Below are positions 18,073-25,973 of a DNA stretch of 64,000 nucleotides, piece by piece. The stretch's first letter is position 1, and the number at the start of each line of letters is the position of its first letter. Source of the DNA: Streptomyces sp. A012304. GTDB lineage: Bacteria; Actinomycetota; Actinomycetes; Streptomycetales; Streptomycetaceae. Location of the stretch: assembly GCF_026008495.1 (NCBI RefSeq), contig NZ_BQUN01000111.1, forward strand, positions 51,933-115,932. Reading direction: 5' to 3'. The notes under the pieces were generated by a model that worked only from the letters and a program-made list of their open reading frames with translations, was not told the origin of the DNA and did not search any database. Position numbers and translations under genes: made by a program.

Positions 18073-18272
18073 CCTCGAAGGTTAACCACCGGGGAGCCGG
18101 ACGTTTCCGCCTGTCGGGACGGGACGCGTCGATCCGGCGTCACCGGGTTCATACCAGTCGCACCACCGTCACGTCCGAGGGCGCCCCGACCCGGGACGGC
18201 GGACCCCACGCGCCCGCGCCCATCGGTGGCTTCGACGGGCGGGGGCGGCCGATGCGCGGTCGGTGCGGGTTC

Positions 18273-19661
18273 TCAGTTCACGGTGAAGAAGTAGTCGTAG
18301 GCCGCCAGCCGGATGCCGGAGCGGGTCGTCGCGTAGACCGTGAGGTCGTGCCAGCCGTCCGTGGTCGGGGTCCAGTCGATGCTCGCGGTGTGGTCGGCGC
18401 CCGCGGGGACCGTGACCTCCGGGGCACCGTCGTTGAAGGTGTACGTGTAGCTCACGACGTCCTTCACCTTCGGCGTGAACGTGAAGGTGCCGGGGACGCC
18501 GACGCCGCCGCCCGAACCGTTCTCGGGGTAGACGTCCGAGGCGACGGTGGGCGTGGTGTCGTAGCTGATGCCCCACCATGCCGCGTCACTGACCCAGCCG
18601 TTCGCGCTCTTGCTGGTCACCTGGACGTTCTGGTTGTAGACGCCGTCCATTGCCAGTTCCACGGTCGCCGTGCCGTCCGCCGCCGCCGCGACCTCGAAGG
18701 TCCTGTCGTTCTGACCGCCGGCGGTCTTCACGGAGTAGCTGACGACCGGGCTCTTCGCCTGGAGCCCCGGGTCGGGCCGGAGCGTGAACCGCGTCGGCTC
18801 ACCGAACTCGGGCTCCGGGACGGCCGGGGTGACGGTGGGCCTCGTGGAGCCGACGTTGAAGCGGTAGCTGGTGACCGCCGACCCGTTGTAGGCCCGGTCC
18901 AGGCTGCGCACCCACAGGGTCATCGGACCGGAGCCGGCCGGCGGGACCAGGCGGAGCGTGGCCGAACCGCCGAGCGCGTCGGCACGCTTGAAGTACTTCG
19001 TGTCGGAGTACGGGTCGACGGGCTGCGGAATGCCGTACTCACCGATGCTCGTGCCGATGACCGGCAGGTCCTGCTGCCAGGAGAACGCGAACCCCTCGAC
19101 GTCGTCGACACCGCCCGCGCTCAGCGTGAACTCGACCGGCTCGCCGCCCTCGTTCCACACGTCCGGCGGGTAGTTCGGCGAGGTGATGGTGGGCGCGTTC
19201 GCCGGGCGGGTGTTGTCGATCGTGACGTAGCAGGGCGCCGACCAGTCCGAGACCGCGTCCCCGACCACCGTCCGCGCCTGCCACGCGTAGCTCTGCCCGT
19301 CGGCGAGCGCACTGGCGGGCAGGGTGACGGGGGCCTCGAAGCCGGTGCGGACACGGTCGCGGGTGACCGTCGTGATCCGCGTCGGGTCGGAGACCGGCCA
19401 GACCTGGTACCGCACGCCGACCAGGGAGTCGCCGCCGGGGTCGGTGGTCCCGGGAATGCCCTCGACGACGAGGCCGTCGCCGGCCCAGCGGTACGAGGGC
19501 CGGTCCGCGTCGGTCGAGCAGTGCCGGTAGCCGTTGAACAGCTGGGTCGGTGTGGTGGGCGTCCCGTCGGCCGCGCTCGCGGGCGACGCGGCGGCGGTCA
19601 GTGCCAGCCCGAGAGTTCCCAGAGAAGCGAGGACGGCACGGGGTCTCGCGCCGAAGGACAT
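18273..19661 (-). CDS. Secreted protein with Ig-like/FN3-type repeats
   Basis: A 462-residue protein with a signal peptide (hydrophobic ASLGTLGLALTAAA and an ASA cleavage site). The mature part shows three or four Ig-like or fibronectin-type beta sandwiches (for instance around WQARTVVGD, FSWQQDLP and YTYTFNDGAPE). The ATG at 19661 follows GGGAGG. It has no enzyme motif, so it may be a cell-surface or adhesion protein. The SARP gene starts 200 bases downstream of its stop on the same strand. Confidence 0.72.
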   Translation of the reverse strand: MSFGARPRAVLASLGTLGLALTAAASPASAADGTPTTPTQLFNGYRHCSTDADRPSYRWAGDGLVVEGIPGTTDPGGDSLVGVRYQVWPVSDPTRITTVTRDRVRTGFEAPVTLPASALADGQSYAWQARTVVGDAVSDWSAPCYVTIDNTRPANAPTITSPNYPPDVWNEGGEPVEFTLSAGGVDDVEGFAFSWQQDLPVIGTSIGEYGIPQPVDPYSDTKYFKRADALGGSATLRLVPPAGSGPMTLWVRSLDRAYNGSAVTSYRFNVGSTRPTVTPAVPEPEFGEPTRFTLRPDPGLQAKSPVVSYSVKTAGGQNDRTFEVAAAADGTATVELAMDGVYNQNVQVTSKSANGWVSDAAWWGISYDTTPTVASDVYPENGSGGGVGVPGTFTFTPKVKDVVSYTYTFNDGAPEVTVPAGADHTASIDWTPTTDGWHDLTVYATTRSGIRLAAYDYFFTVN

Positions 19662-19841
19662 GGTCAAGTGATCCTCCCGTTTGAATGCCCGCACACCGTG
19701 CCCGATGCGCACTGATGTGCGAGCGGCGAGGGGATCGTACTGGGGTGCCGTCGGCCGACGCATGAGGATTTAACCGAGCCGAGCGAGCCCTACAGACCCC
19801 CGGCCGACCACCGCGGAACCCCTGGGCTCCTGCCCCGGTGC

Positions 19842-20720
19842 TCATGGCGTGGAGAACAGGCCGGGAGCGGGAGGTGAGGGGTCGTCCGCGCGAACGCCGT
19901 TCGTGACCCGGAGGAACTCCAGCTTCTCCGCGTCGGTGGAACCCGCGGCCACCGTGTAGACGACGAGTCGGATGTCGCATCCCGGGACGGTGAGCACGTC
20001 GCAGTCGCAGGTCACCTCGCCGACCTGGGGGTGCACGATGGTCTTGCGGGCCGAGACGTGCGGGCCGACCGTGCCCTCGTCCCACAGTCGGGTGAACTCC
20101 GCGCTGGTGGAGCGCAGTTCCTCGACGAGGTCGGTCAGGCCGCGGTCGTGGGGGTAGTCGATGAGAGCTGTGCGCAGGTCGGCGACGAGGGCGGGTTTCA
20201 GGGCGTTGTCGTCCTGGAGCACGGGCCAGGACGCCAGCCGGCTGGGCCCTGTGGCGAAGACCGCCCGCGCCAGGTTGCGTTCGTCGTGTGTCCGTGCGCT
20301 GGGGTCGCCGATCAGTACTGACCATGCGGGAGTCCAGGACAGCAAGGTCCAGTCGGCGCTGAACACGCCCACGGGGAACTCCCCGAGGCGAGCCAGCATC
20401 CGTTGGACCCCGGCCGGAACATGCGTGGAGACCGTCCCCTCCTGTGGCGGAAGGAGGCCGGCCAGCCGGTAGGCGTGATCGCGTTCCATGGGCCGCAGTT
20501 GCAGTGCCCTGGCCAGGCTCGCGACGACCTGCGCCGAAGGGCTCGTGGCGCGGCCCTGCTCCAGCCGCACCACATAGTCGACCGACAGTCCCGCGAGTTC
20601 GGCGAGTTCCTCGCGCCGCAACCCCACCGCACGTCGTCCCGGCCGCGAGGTCCGCCCGACATCGGCGGGAGAGAGCCGGTCGCGCCAGCGGCGCAACGCC
20701 GTGCCAAGGGTCTCGTCCAC
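19842..20720 (-). CDS. XRE-family regulator with MmyB-like ligand domain
   Basis: A 292-residue regulator: helix-turn-helix at about residues 30-85 (LRREELAELAGLSVDYVVRL) and a PAS-like MmyB ligand-binding domain in the rest (FSADWTLLSWTPAWSVLIG). It is divergent from the SDR gene at 20823 with about 100 bases between. Such regulators usually control the neighbouring oxidoreductase gene and may sense fatty acids or other hydrophobic ligands. The direct repeats in the gap are a likely target. Confidence 0.85.
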   Translation of the reverse strand: MDETLGTALRRWRDRLSPADVGRTSRPGRRAVGLRREELAELAGLSVDYVVRLEQGRATSPSAQVVASLARALQLRPMERDHAYRLAGLLPPQEGTVSTHVPAGVQRMLARLGEFPVGVFSADWTLLSWTPAWSVLIGDPSARTHDERNLARAVFATGPSRLASWPVLQDDNALKPALVADLRTALIDYPHDRGLTDLVEELRSTSAEFTRLWDEGTVGPHVSARKTIVHPQVGEVTCDCDVLTVPGCDIRLVVYTVAAGSTDAEKLEFLRVTNGVRADDPSPPAPGLFSTP

Positions 20721-20758
20721 CCGGCCATTGTGTCCGCCGTGCAGCCGTTGTGCCTGGT

Positions 20759-20797
20759 ACTGGCAGTCCTACCGTCGGGGAGGGCACTGGTTGTCCT
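20759..20797. promoter_or_regulatory. Direct repeats, putative operator of the XRE regulator
   Basis: ACTGGCAGTCCT at 20759-20770 and ACTGGTTGTCCT at 20786-20797 share 10 of 12 bases and start 27 bases apart. They lie in the divergent promoter region between the regulator and the SDR gene, and this spacing fits regulator binding. It is a prediction only. Confidence 0.45.
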
Positions 20798-20822
20798 CTC
20801 GTCACGGGCCGAGAGTGGGCGC

Positions 20823-21518
20823 ATGACCACCACATTCATCACCGGAGCCAACAAGTCCCTCGGGTATGAGACCGCCCGCCGCTTGATCGAGGCCGGCCAC
20901 ACCGTCCTCATCGGCGCTCGTGATCCAGAGCGCGGTCAGGCGGCCGCCGACGCACTCGGTGCCCGTTTCGTCCAGATCGACGTGACCGACGACGCGTCGG
21001 TGGCCGCGGCCGCCGCCGACATCGGGGCTCGCGAGGGCGGCATCGACGTCCTGATCAACAACGCCGGTGTCTTCGGGCCGCATCTCCCCGCCGAGCAGCT
21101 CACGGCCGCGGACGCGTCTACGGTGTTCGAGGTCAACGTCGTGGGGATCGTCCGGGTGACGCACGCGTTCCTGCCTCTGCTGCGCAAGTCCGCGAGCCCC
21201 GTCATCGTCAATGTCTCCAGCGGCATGGGGTCGTTCGCGGCCACACACGACCCCGGGCGCGTCGAGGGCCGGGCCATCGCGCCGCTCTACACGGCGTCGA
21301 AAGCTGCTGTGACCATGCTGACCACGCAGTACGCGAAGTCCTGGCCGGACGTGAAGGTGAACGCGGCCGACCCGGGCTACACCGCGACCGACTTCAACGG
21401 GCACAGCGGCCCGCAGACGGTGACCGAGGGGACCGACGCGATCGTCGAACTCGCCACCATCGGGGCGGACGGGCCGACCGGGACCTTCCGGGACCGTCAC
21501 GGTGAGATGGCCTGGTGA
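20823..21518 (+). CDS. Short-chain dehydrogenase/reductase
   Basis: A 231-residue classical SDR with the cofactor motif TGANKSLG at residues 7-14, NNAG at about 80, and the catalytic Ser and YTASK Tyr-Lys pair near residue 160. The N-terminal RDPERG region suggests NADP(H). The ATG at 20823 is preceded by GAGAGTGGG. It is divergent from the XRE regulator and probably controlled by it. The substrate is unknown. Confidence 0.88.
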   Translation: MTTTFITGANKSLGYETARRLIEAGHTVLIGARDPERGQAAADALGARFVQIDVTDDASVAAAAADIGAREGGIDVLINNAGVFGPHLPAEQLTAADASTVFEVNVVGIVRVTHAFLPLLRKSASPVIVNVSSGMGSFAATHDPGRVEGRAIAPLYTASKAAVTMLTTQYAKSWPDVKVNAADPGYTATDFNGHSGPQTVTEGTDAIVELATIGADGPTGTFRDRHGEMAW

Positions 21519-21683
21519 TCCACCTCCGAATCCGGGGCGTGCCCGGCACGGACGGCCGAAACCGCAACGACGCCAGTCGATGCCATGCTCGACAAGGTTC
21601 CGGCCGGGCCGGACCCGTCGGCCGGCCCGGCGCAGGCCGGACACACCCATCACTGTCACGGCACCACGAAAGGGAACTGTCCG

Positions 21684-22286
21684 ATGAGCGATGGCATCCT
21701 CTCCAGCGGTTGGGACGTCCTGGACGCCTCCCACGAAGCACTGCGCACGGCGGTCCGCGCCGTTCCCACCGACGGCTGGCGCCTGCCGACGCCCTGCGCG
21801 GCCTGGACCGTCACCCAGGTGCTCCAGCACGCCGTCGGCGACCAGATCGGCTACGCCGCCGCGCTGACCGGCGAACCCGGCCCCGCTTTCGACCCGTTCG
21901 CCCCGTCGGGCGAGATGGAGGGGGCGGACCCGGCGGCGTTCCTGGAGGACGCCCTGGCACGCGCGGCGAAGGCGTGGGCCGGGGTCGACCGGGACGTCGC
22001 CGAGGTGCCCACGCCGGTGCCGCCGCACAGGCTGTCCCCGTGGTCCGGCTCGGCGGCGTGCGGGCTGGACGCGGCGGTCCACGCCTGGGACATCGCCGTG
22101 GCGACGGGCCAGCCGTCGCCGCTCACGCCCGAACTGGCCCGCCCCCTCCTCAAGATCGCCAGGGAGATCGTCGAGCCGCTGCGCCCCCGCGCGTACACCG
22201 CCGCCCTGACCCCGGAGCCGGGCGACGACGACGTGGCGGCCCTCCTGCGTTACCTCGGCCGCGATCCCCGCTGGAGCGTCTCTTAG
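21684..22286 (+). CDS. TIGR03086-type DinB-fold protein (mycothiol-dependent family)
   Basis: A 200-residue protein of the DinB/maleylpyruvate isomerase-like superfamily, TIGR03086 type: N-terminal WDVLDASHEALRTAV, PTPCAAWTVTQVLQHAVG with the metal His in the second helix, and DAAVHAWDIAVATG in the third. Members are thought to be mycothiol-dependent transferases. GAAAGGGA lies about ten bases before ATG 21684. No partner gene is evident. Confidence 0.75.
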   Translation: MSDGILSSGWDVLDASHEALRTAVRAVPTDGWRLPTPCAAWTVTQVLQHAVGDQIGYAAALTGEPGPAFDPFAPSGEMEGADPAAFLEDALARAAKAWAGVDRDVAEVPTPVPPHRLSPWSGSAACGLDAAVHAWDIAVATGQPSPLTPELARPLLKIAREIVEPLRPRAYTAALTPEPGDDDVAALLRYLGRDPRWSVS

Positions 22287-22481
22287 GGCACGCTATGGGC
22301 ACGGGGTGCGAAGACCGGTGGGCAGAGCGCGTTCACAGACGGGCATGGCGTTGGGCGGGGCTCGGTCGGACGTCCGGTTGGGCAGAGCCTTCGCGCGTGC
22401 ACAGAGAGGGGTCGATCCCGTGCCACGTCGCAGGGCCGACGGTCACGGCTTCCTCGGGAACGGCCGACGCTCGCCGTTGGT

Positions 22482-22904
22482 TCATTTGCCGGCTGCGGGG
22501 CCGTACCACTGGAGCGCCTGGCCGGTGACTGCGGCGATGCACTCGAAGTCCGGGTCGCGGTGCAGCAGCGTCAGTCCCTGCAACTCGGCCGTAGCGGCCA
22601 CCACGAGGTCGACGGCCCCGGCGCTGCGGTGCTGTCCGCGCTGGGTGAGGATCTCCTGGACCCGCCAGGCCCGGTCGTAGGCACGGTCGTCAACCGGCAC
22701 CCAGCCGAAGAGCAGGCGCATGTCTTCCTTGCCTTGCGCGCGGTCGGCGGCCGACCGCGCGCTGTAGAAGAACTCCAGCTCGGTGATGGGGCAGGTGGCG
22801 ATGAGTCCGGCGGCAGCCGCCTGGTCCCATCCGTACTGCTCGGCGTCGCCGCGCAGCATGCGGGCGAGCGCGCTGGTGTCGATCAGGTATTGCGCGGCGT
22901 TCAC
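22482..22904 (-). CDS. vapC: VapC-like PIN-domain toxin ribonuclease
   Basis: A 140-residue PIN-domain protein with the acidic residues that hold the metal in this fold: Asp in LIDTSALARML near residue 9, Glu in TELEFF near 43, and Asp in DLVVAATA near residue 100. Such proteins cleave RNA (VapC). The start is a GTG whose last bases overlap the stop of a tiny upstream reading frame, as in vapBC operons. The antitoxin itself is reduced to a fragment (see next entry). Confidence 0.82.
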   Translation of the reverse strand: MNAAQYLIDTSALARMLRGDAEQYGWDQAAAAGLIATCPITELEFFYSARSAADRAQGKEDMRLLFGWVPVDDRAYDRAWRVQEILTQRGQHRSAGAVDLVVAATAELQGLTLLHRDPDFECIAAVTGQALQWYGPAAGK

Positions 22905-22966
22905 CGGCGGTAGTTCCCCTTGTCCTCGAAGAGGTCGAGGTCGAGACGTTTCCGGTGAACCGCCAC
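22901..22966 (-). pseudogene. Remnant of an antitoxin gene (vapB-like)
   Basis: Twenty-one codons, the last part of a frame reading HRKRLDLDLFEDKGNYRR and a stop that overlaps the vapC start (GTGA). The composition and the coupling match the C-terminal end of a VapB-type antitoxin. No ribosome site or upstream coding extension exists, because the CTAG boundary of the mobile unit lies 20 bases away. It is therefore probably the 3' remnant of an antitoxin gene that was disrupted there. Confidence 0.5.
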
Positions 22967-23020
22967 AGGCTGTGCCCGTCCGGCACTAGGGTCCGTCTTC
23001 AAAGATCATCGAATGGTGGA

Positions 23021-23069
23021 TGTCGGCGTACGCCCGAGTATGCACAGGCAGGTACAACCGAACGTGCAC
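23021..23069 (-). repeat. 49-bp element, inverted copy of the sequence at 24925-24973
   Basis: Read on the reverse strand it matches 24925-24973 without gaps at 36 of 49 positions. The match includes the blocks GTACCTG, CTGTGCA and GTACGCCGACA. It sits beside the left end of the mobile unit. It may be an old duplicated IS end or a shared promoter. Confidence 0.55.
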
Positions 23070-23120
23070 GGCATGGGCGCGTGGTCTCGTCCCGGTGGCT
23101 GGCGGTTGCGGCTTTGTTGA

Positions 23121-24368
23121 TCAGCTGTGGAGAGGGGCGAGTTGTGCTGCGCGGTTGGTGAGGTGGCGCCGTTCCGGTGTGCTGGTGGTGCGTCGGGCGG
23201 CGTCGCGGTAGGCGTCCGCCGCCGCGTCGTGCTCGCCGAGCAGTTCCAGGAGGTGCGCCCGGGTGGCGAGCAGGCGGTGGTGGCCGGCCATCCTTTTGTC
23301 GGACTGCAGGGCGGCGAGGAGGTCCAGCCCGGCGGCGGGTCCGTCCACCATGGCGACGGCGACTGCCCGGTTGAGGGTGACCATCGGGTTCGGCGCGATC
23401 TGTTCCAGGAGCCCGTACAGCACCAGGATTTGCGGCCAGTCCGTGGCATCGACGTGCTCAGCCTCGTCGTGGACGGCGGCGATGGCCGCCTGCACCTGGT
23501 AGGCGCCGACCTGACCGCGGGGCAGGGTGCGGCTGATCAAGTCGGTTCCCTCGGCGATGAGTCGGCGGTCCCACGTGCTGCGGTTCTGCTCCGCCAGTGG
23601 CACCAAGTCACCGTCGGGTGTTGTACGTGCCGGGCGGCGGGCGTCGGTGAGTAGCATCAGTGCCAGCAGCCCTGCGGTTTCGCCGTCGTCGGGCAGCAGG
23701 CGGTGCAGCAACCGGGTAAGCCGGATCGCCTCGGCCGACAGTGTCGGCGCGGTCAGGTCGGTGCCGTCTGTGGTGGTGTACCCCTCGTTGAAGATCAGGT
23801 ACAGCACGTGCAGCACCTCGCCCAGCCGCTCGGCGCGCTCTGCCGCCTGCGGCATGCGCAGCGGTGTGCCGGAGGTCTTGATGGTCTGCTTGGCCCTGCT
23901 GATGCGCTGGGCCATGGTCGCCTCGGGGACCAGGAATGCGGCCGCGATCTGCGCGGTGGTCAGGCCGCCGACCGCGCGTAGCGTCAGCGCGATCCGGCTG
24001 GGCTGGGACAGCCCTGGGTGGCAGCACAGGAACAGCAGCGCGAGGGAGTCGTCTCGGTCCGCCTGGGGCGTGGCGTCGGCGGCGGCGCTGAGCATCTCCG
24101 CCTGCGGGGTGGCCAGGGCGATGCGGTCTTCGCGGTTCCTGCGTGCCTGTTCGCTGCGTACGTGGTCCACCAGCTTGCGAGAGGCGACGGTGACCAGCCA
24201 GCCCCTGGGGTTGTCCGGTACTCCCTCGGCCGGCCACTGGAGCGCGGCGGCGAGCAGCGACTCCTGGACGGCGTCCTCACACGTGTCGAAGACGCCGTAC
24301 CGGCGGACGAGCGCGCCGAGGACCTGCGGCGCCAGCTCGCGCAGCAGATCCTCGGCGCTTCGGTCCAT
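23121..24368 (-). CDS. ECF sigma factor, ECF42-like (with DUF6596-type domain)
   Basis: A 415-residue sigma factor: sigma-70 region 2 (about 1-80), region 4 (about 110-190, LTTAQIAAAFLVPEATMAQRISRAK) and a long C-terminal helical domain with AEAIRLTRLLHRLLPDDGE and ATDWPQILVLYGLLEQIAPNP. This extension and the DGPF partner directly upstream define the ECF42 group. The ATG at 24368 begins two bases after the partner stop; a GTG overlapping that stop is an alternative. In ECF42 the C-terminal domain, not an anti-sigma factor, is thought to control activity. It lies within the mobile unit. Confidence 0.85.
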   Translation of the reverse strand: MDRSAEDLLRELAPQVLGALVRRYGVFDTCEDAVQESLLAAALQWPAEGVPDNPRGWLVTVASRKLVDHVRSEQARRNREDRIALATPQAEMLSAAADATPQADRDDSLALLFLCCHPGLSQPSRIALTLRAVGGLTTAQIAAAFLVPEATMAQRISRAKQTIKTSGTPLRMPQAAERAERLGEVLHVLYLIFNEGYTTTDGTDLTAPTLSAEAIRLTRLLHRLLPDDGETAGLLALMLLTDARRPARTTPDGDLVPLAEQNRSTWDRRLIAEGTDLISRTLPRGQVGAYQVQAAIAAVHDEAEHVDATDWPQILVLYGLLEQIAPNPMVTLNRAVAVAMVDGPAAGLDLLAALQSDKRMAGHHRLLATRAHLLELLGEHDAAADAYRDAARRTTSTPERRHLTNRAAQLAPLHS

Positions 24369-24370
24369 GC

Positions 24371-24733
24371 TCACACGTCCGCCGCGGACTCGTGCATGAC
24401 CGGCCACAGTTCGACGGGCTCCACGTCGGCGAAGGGCATGTCCGCCGCGATCTGCTGCGCGCGCTCCAGGCTTTCGCAGTCGAGCAGGTAGAAGCTGGCG
24501 ATGTACTCCTTGGTCTCCAGGTACGGGCCGTCGGTGACCGCCGGGGCCCCGTCCTTGCGGCGCACCAGCTGGGCGTTGGCCGCGTCCGCCAGGCCGTAGG
24601 CGCCCACAAGTTCCCCGCTCTCGCGGTACTTCTTGTTGAACGCCTCCTGCTTGGCGATGGCCTCCGGCCACGCCTCGGCCGGGAAGGAGTCCCACTTGGC
24701 CTGGTTGCCGTAGATCATCGCTACGTACTTCAT
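24371..24733 (-). CDS. DGPF (YCII-related) domain protein
   Basis: A 120-residue YCII-related protein with the signature TDGPYLETKEYIASFYLLD. Its stop sits two bases before the ECF sigma factor start, matching the conserved ECF42 arrangement. DGPF proteins are small ferredoxin-like-fold proteins of uncertain activity. The pair probably forms one regulatory unit with the sigma factor. Confidence 0.85.
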   Translation of the reverse strand: MKYVAMIYGNQAKWDSFPAEAWPEAIAKQEAFNKKYRESGELVGAYGLADAANAQLVRRKDGAPAVTDGPYLETKEYIASFYLLDCESLERAQQIAADMPFADVEPVELWPVMHESAADV

Positions 24734-24924
24734 CTCGAGTATCCCCTCGGCTCCGCGCGCCCCGTCGGCACGCTGTCACCCTTCAGTCGGAGCCGGAAGT
24801 GGGTCCTCGACATCCGATGACAACTTTCTTGAACTTCTTTTCCGAGCCGCCGAAGACAGGCTCGAGCACCCCAGCGACACAAACGATCAACCTACCCGGC
24901 ACCCCTTCGACGGGACAGGGGCTT

Positions 24925-24973
24925 GTGTACGTTCACGCGTACCTGGCTGTGCACATTGCCCTGTACGCCGACA
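24925..24973 (+). repeat. 49-bp element, inverted copy of 23021-23069
   Basis: It lies just before the transposase remnant and matches the reverse complement of 23021-23069 at 36 of 49 positions without gaps. The conserved blocks suggest an IS left-end/promoter region kept in two copies in opposite orientation. Confidence 0.55.
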
Positions 24974-24988
24974 GTGGATCACGGTCGG

Positions 24989-25845
24989 GTGATACGCCGT
25001 CATGAACTCACCGATCAGGAGTGGGAGTTACTCGCTCCGCTCATACCGCGGGCCGCGACGGGCCGTCCGCGTGTGGAGGACCGGCAGGTCATCAACGGGA
25101 TGGTCTACAAGATCCGAACCGGGATCTCCTGGCGTGACCTGCCGGAACGCTACGGGCCGTGGAAGACGGTCTACACCCGCTTCCGCCGCTACGCCCTGAA
25201 CGGTTCACCCGGGCACTCCAGCAGATCCAGGCCCGCGCCGACGCGGCCGGCGACATCGACTGGCTCGTCCAGATCGACTCCACCATCGTCCGCGCCCACC
25301 AACACGCCGCCGCCACCGGCCGAAAAGGGGGATCCACCGGCCGGACGAACCAGACGATCACGCCCTCGGCCGATCGCGAGGAGGCCTGACCACCAAAATC
25401 CACCTCGCCTGCGACGGCAAGGGACGCCCGCTCGCGATCCTGCTGACACCCGGCCAACGCCACGACAGCATCTGCGCGCGTCCCCTCCTGGAACGCATCC
25501 GGGTTCCGCGGACCGGACTTGGACGGCCCCGCTCCAAACCCGACCAGGTCATCGCCGACAAGGCCTACAGCTCCCGAGGATTCCGCGCCTACCTGCGCAA
25601 ACGCGGCATCGCCTGCACCATCCCGGAGAAAGCCGACCAGCAGCGGCACCGGCACAACCGCGGCCGTCGCGGCGGCCGACCACCGGCGTTCGACCGGCAG
25701 GTACCGCCGACGCAACGTCGTCGAGCGCTGTTTCAACCATCTCAAAGGCTTCCGTGGCATCGCCACCAGATACGACAAGACCGCTACCTCCTACGAGGCA
25801 GCGGTCAGTCTCGCGTCATTCCTGCTCTGGGCAAGATCCGTTTGA
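24989..25845 (+). pseudogene. IS5-family transposase remnant, several frameshifts
   Basis: The reading starts at GTG 24989 (IRRHELTDQEWELLAPLIP) and breaks into other frames. From about 25205 the second frame gives ALQQIQARADAAGDIDWL and DSTIVRAHQHAA, from 25383 a third frame gives GLTTKIHLACDGKGRP and VIADKAYSS, and near 25690 it shifts again to give NVVERCFNHLKGFRGIATRY. All three DDE residues can be found across the pieces. At least three shifts make it non-functional unless there are sequence errors. The right inverted repeat begins four bases before its stop. Confidence 0.8.
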
Positions 25846-25973
25846 AGACGGACCCTAGAGTTCCGCCGTGCATTGAGTGTGCGGCACGTCACACGGGGCC
25901 GGTCCACAGATGGCGAGGGGGGCCTTTCACGTATGACGCGTGCTGTCGGGGTGGGGGGTTATGTGCGAGTTGA

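Larger units (their letters stand above)
22986..25858. mobile_element. IR-bounded unit carrying ECF42-like sigma factor, DGPF protein and IS5-type transposase
   Basis: The ends at 22986-23003 and 25841-25858 are exact 18-base inverted repeats. Each has CTAG at its outer edge, matching the YTAR target preference of IS5-type elements, so CTAG is a possible target duplication. Inside are an ECF sigma factor gene, a DGPF-domain gene and a degenerate IS5-type transposase. A single IS of this family would be about 0.9 kb. This could therefore be a transposon-like unit, or one IS at the right plus an orphan left end. The left edge lies in the antitoxin remnant region. Confidence 0.55.
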
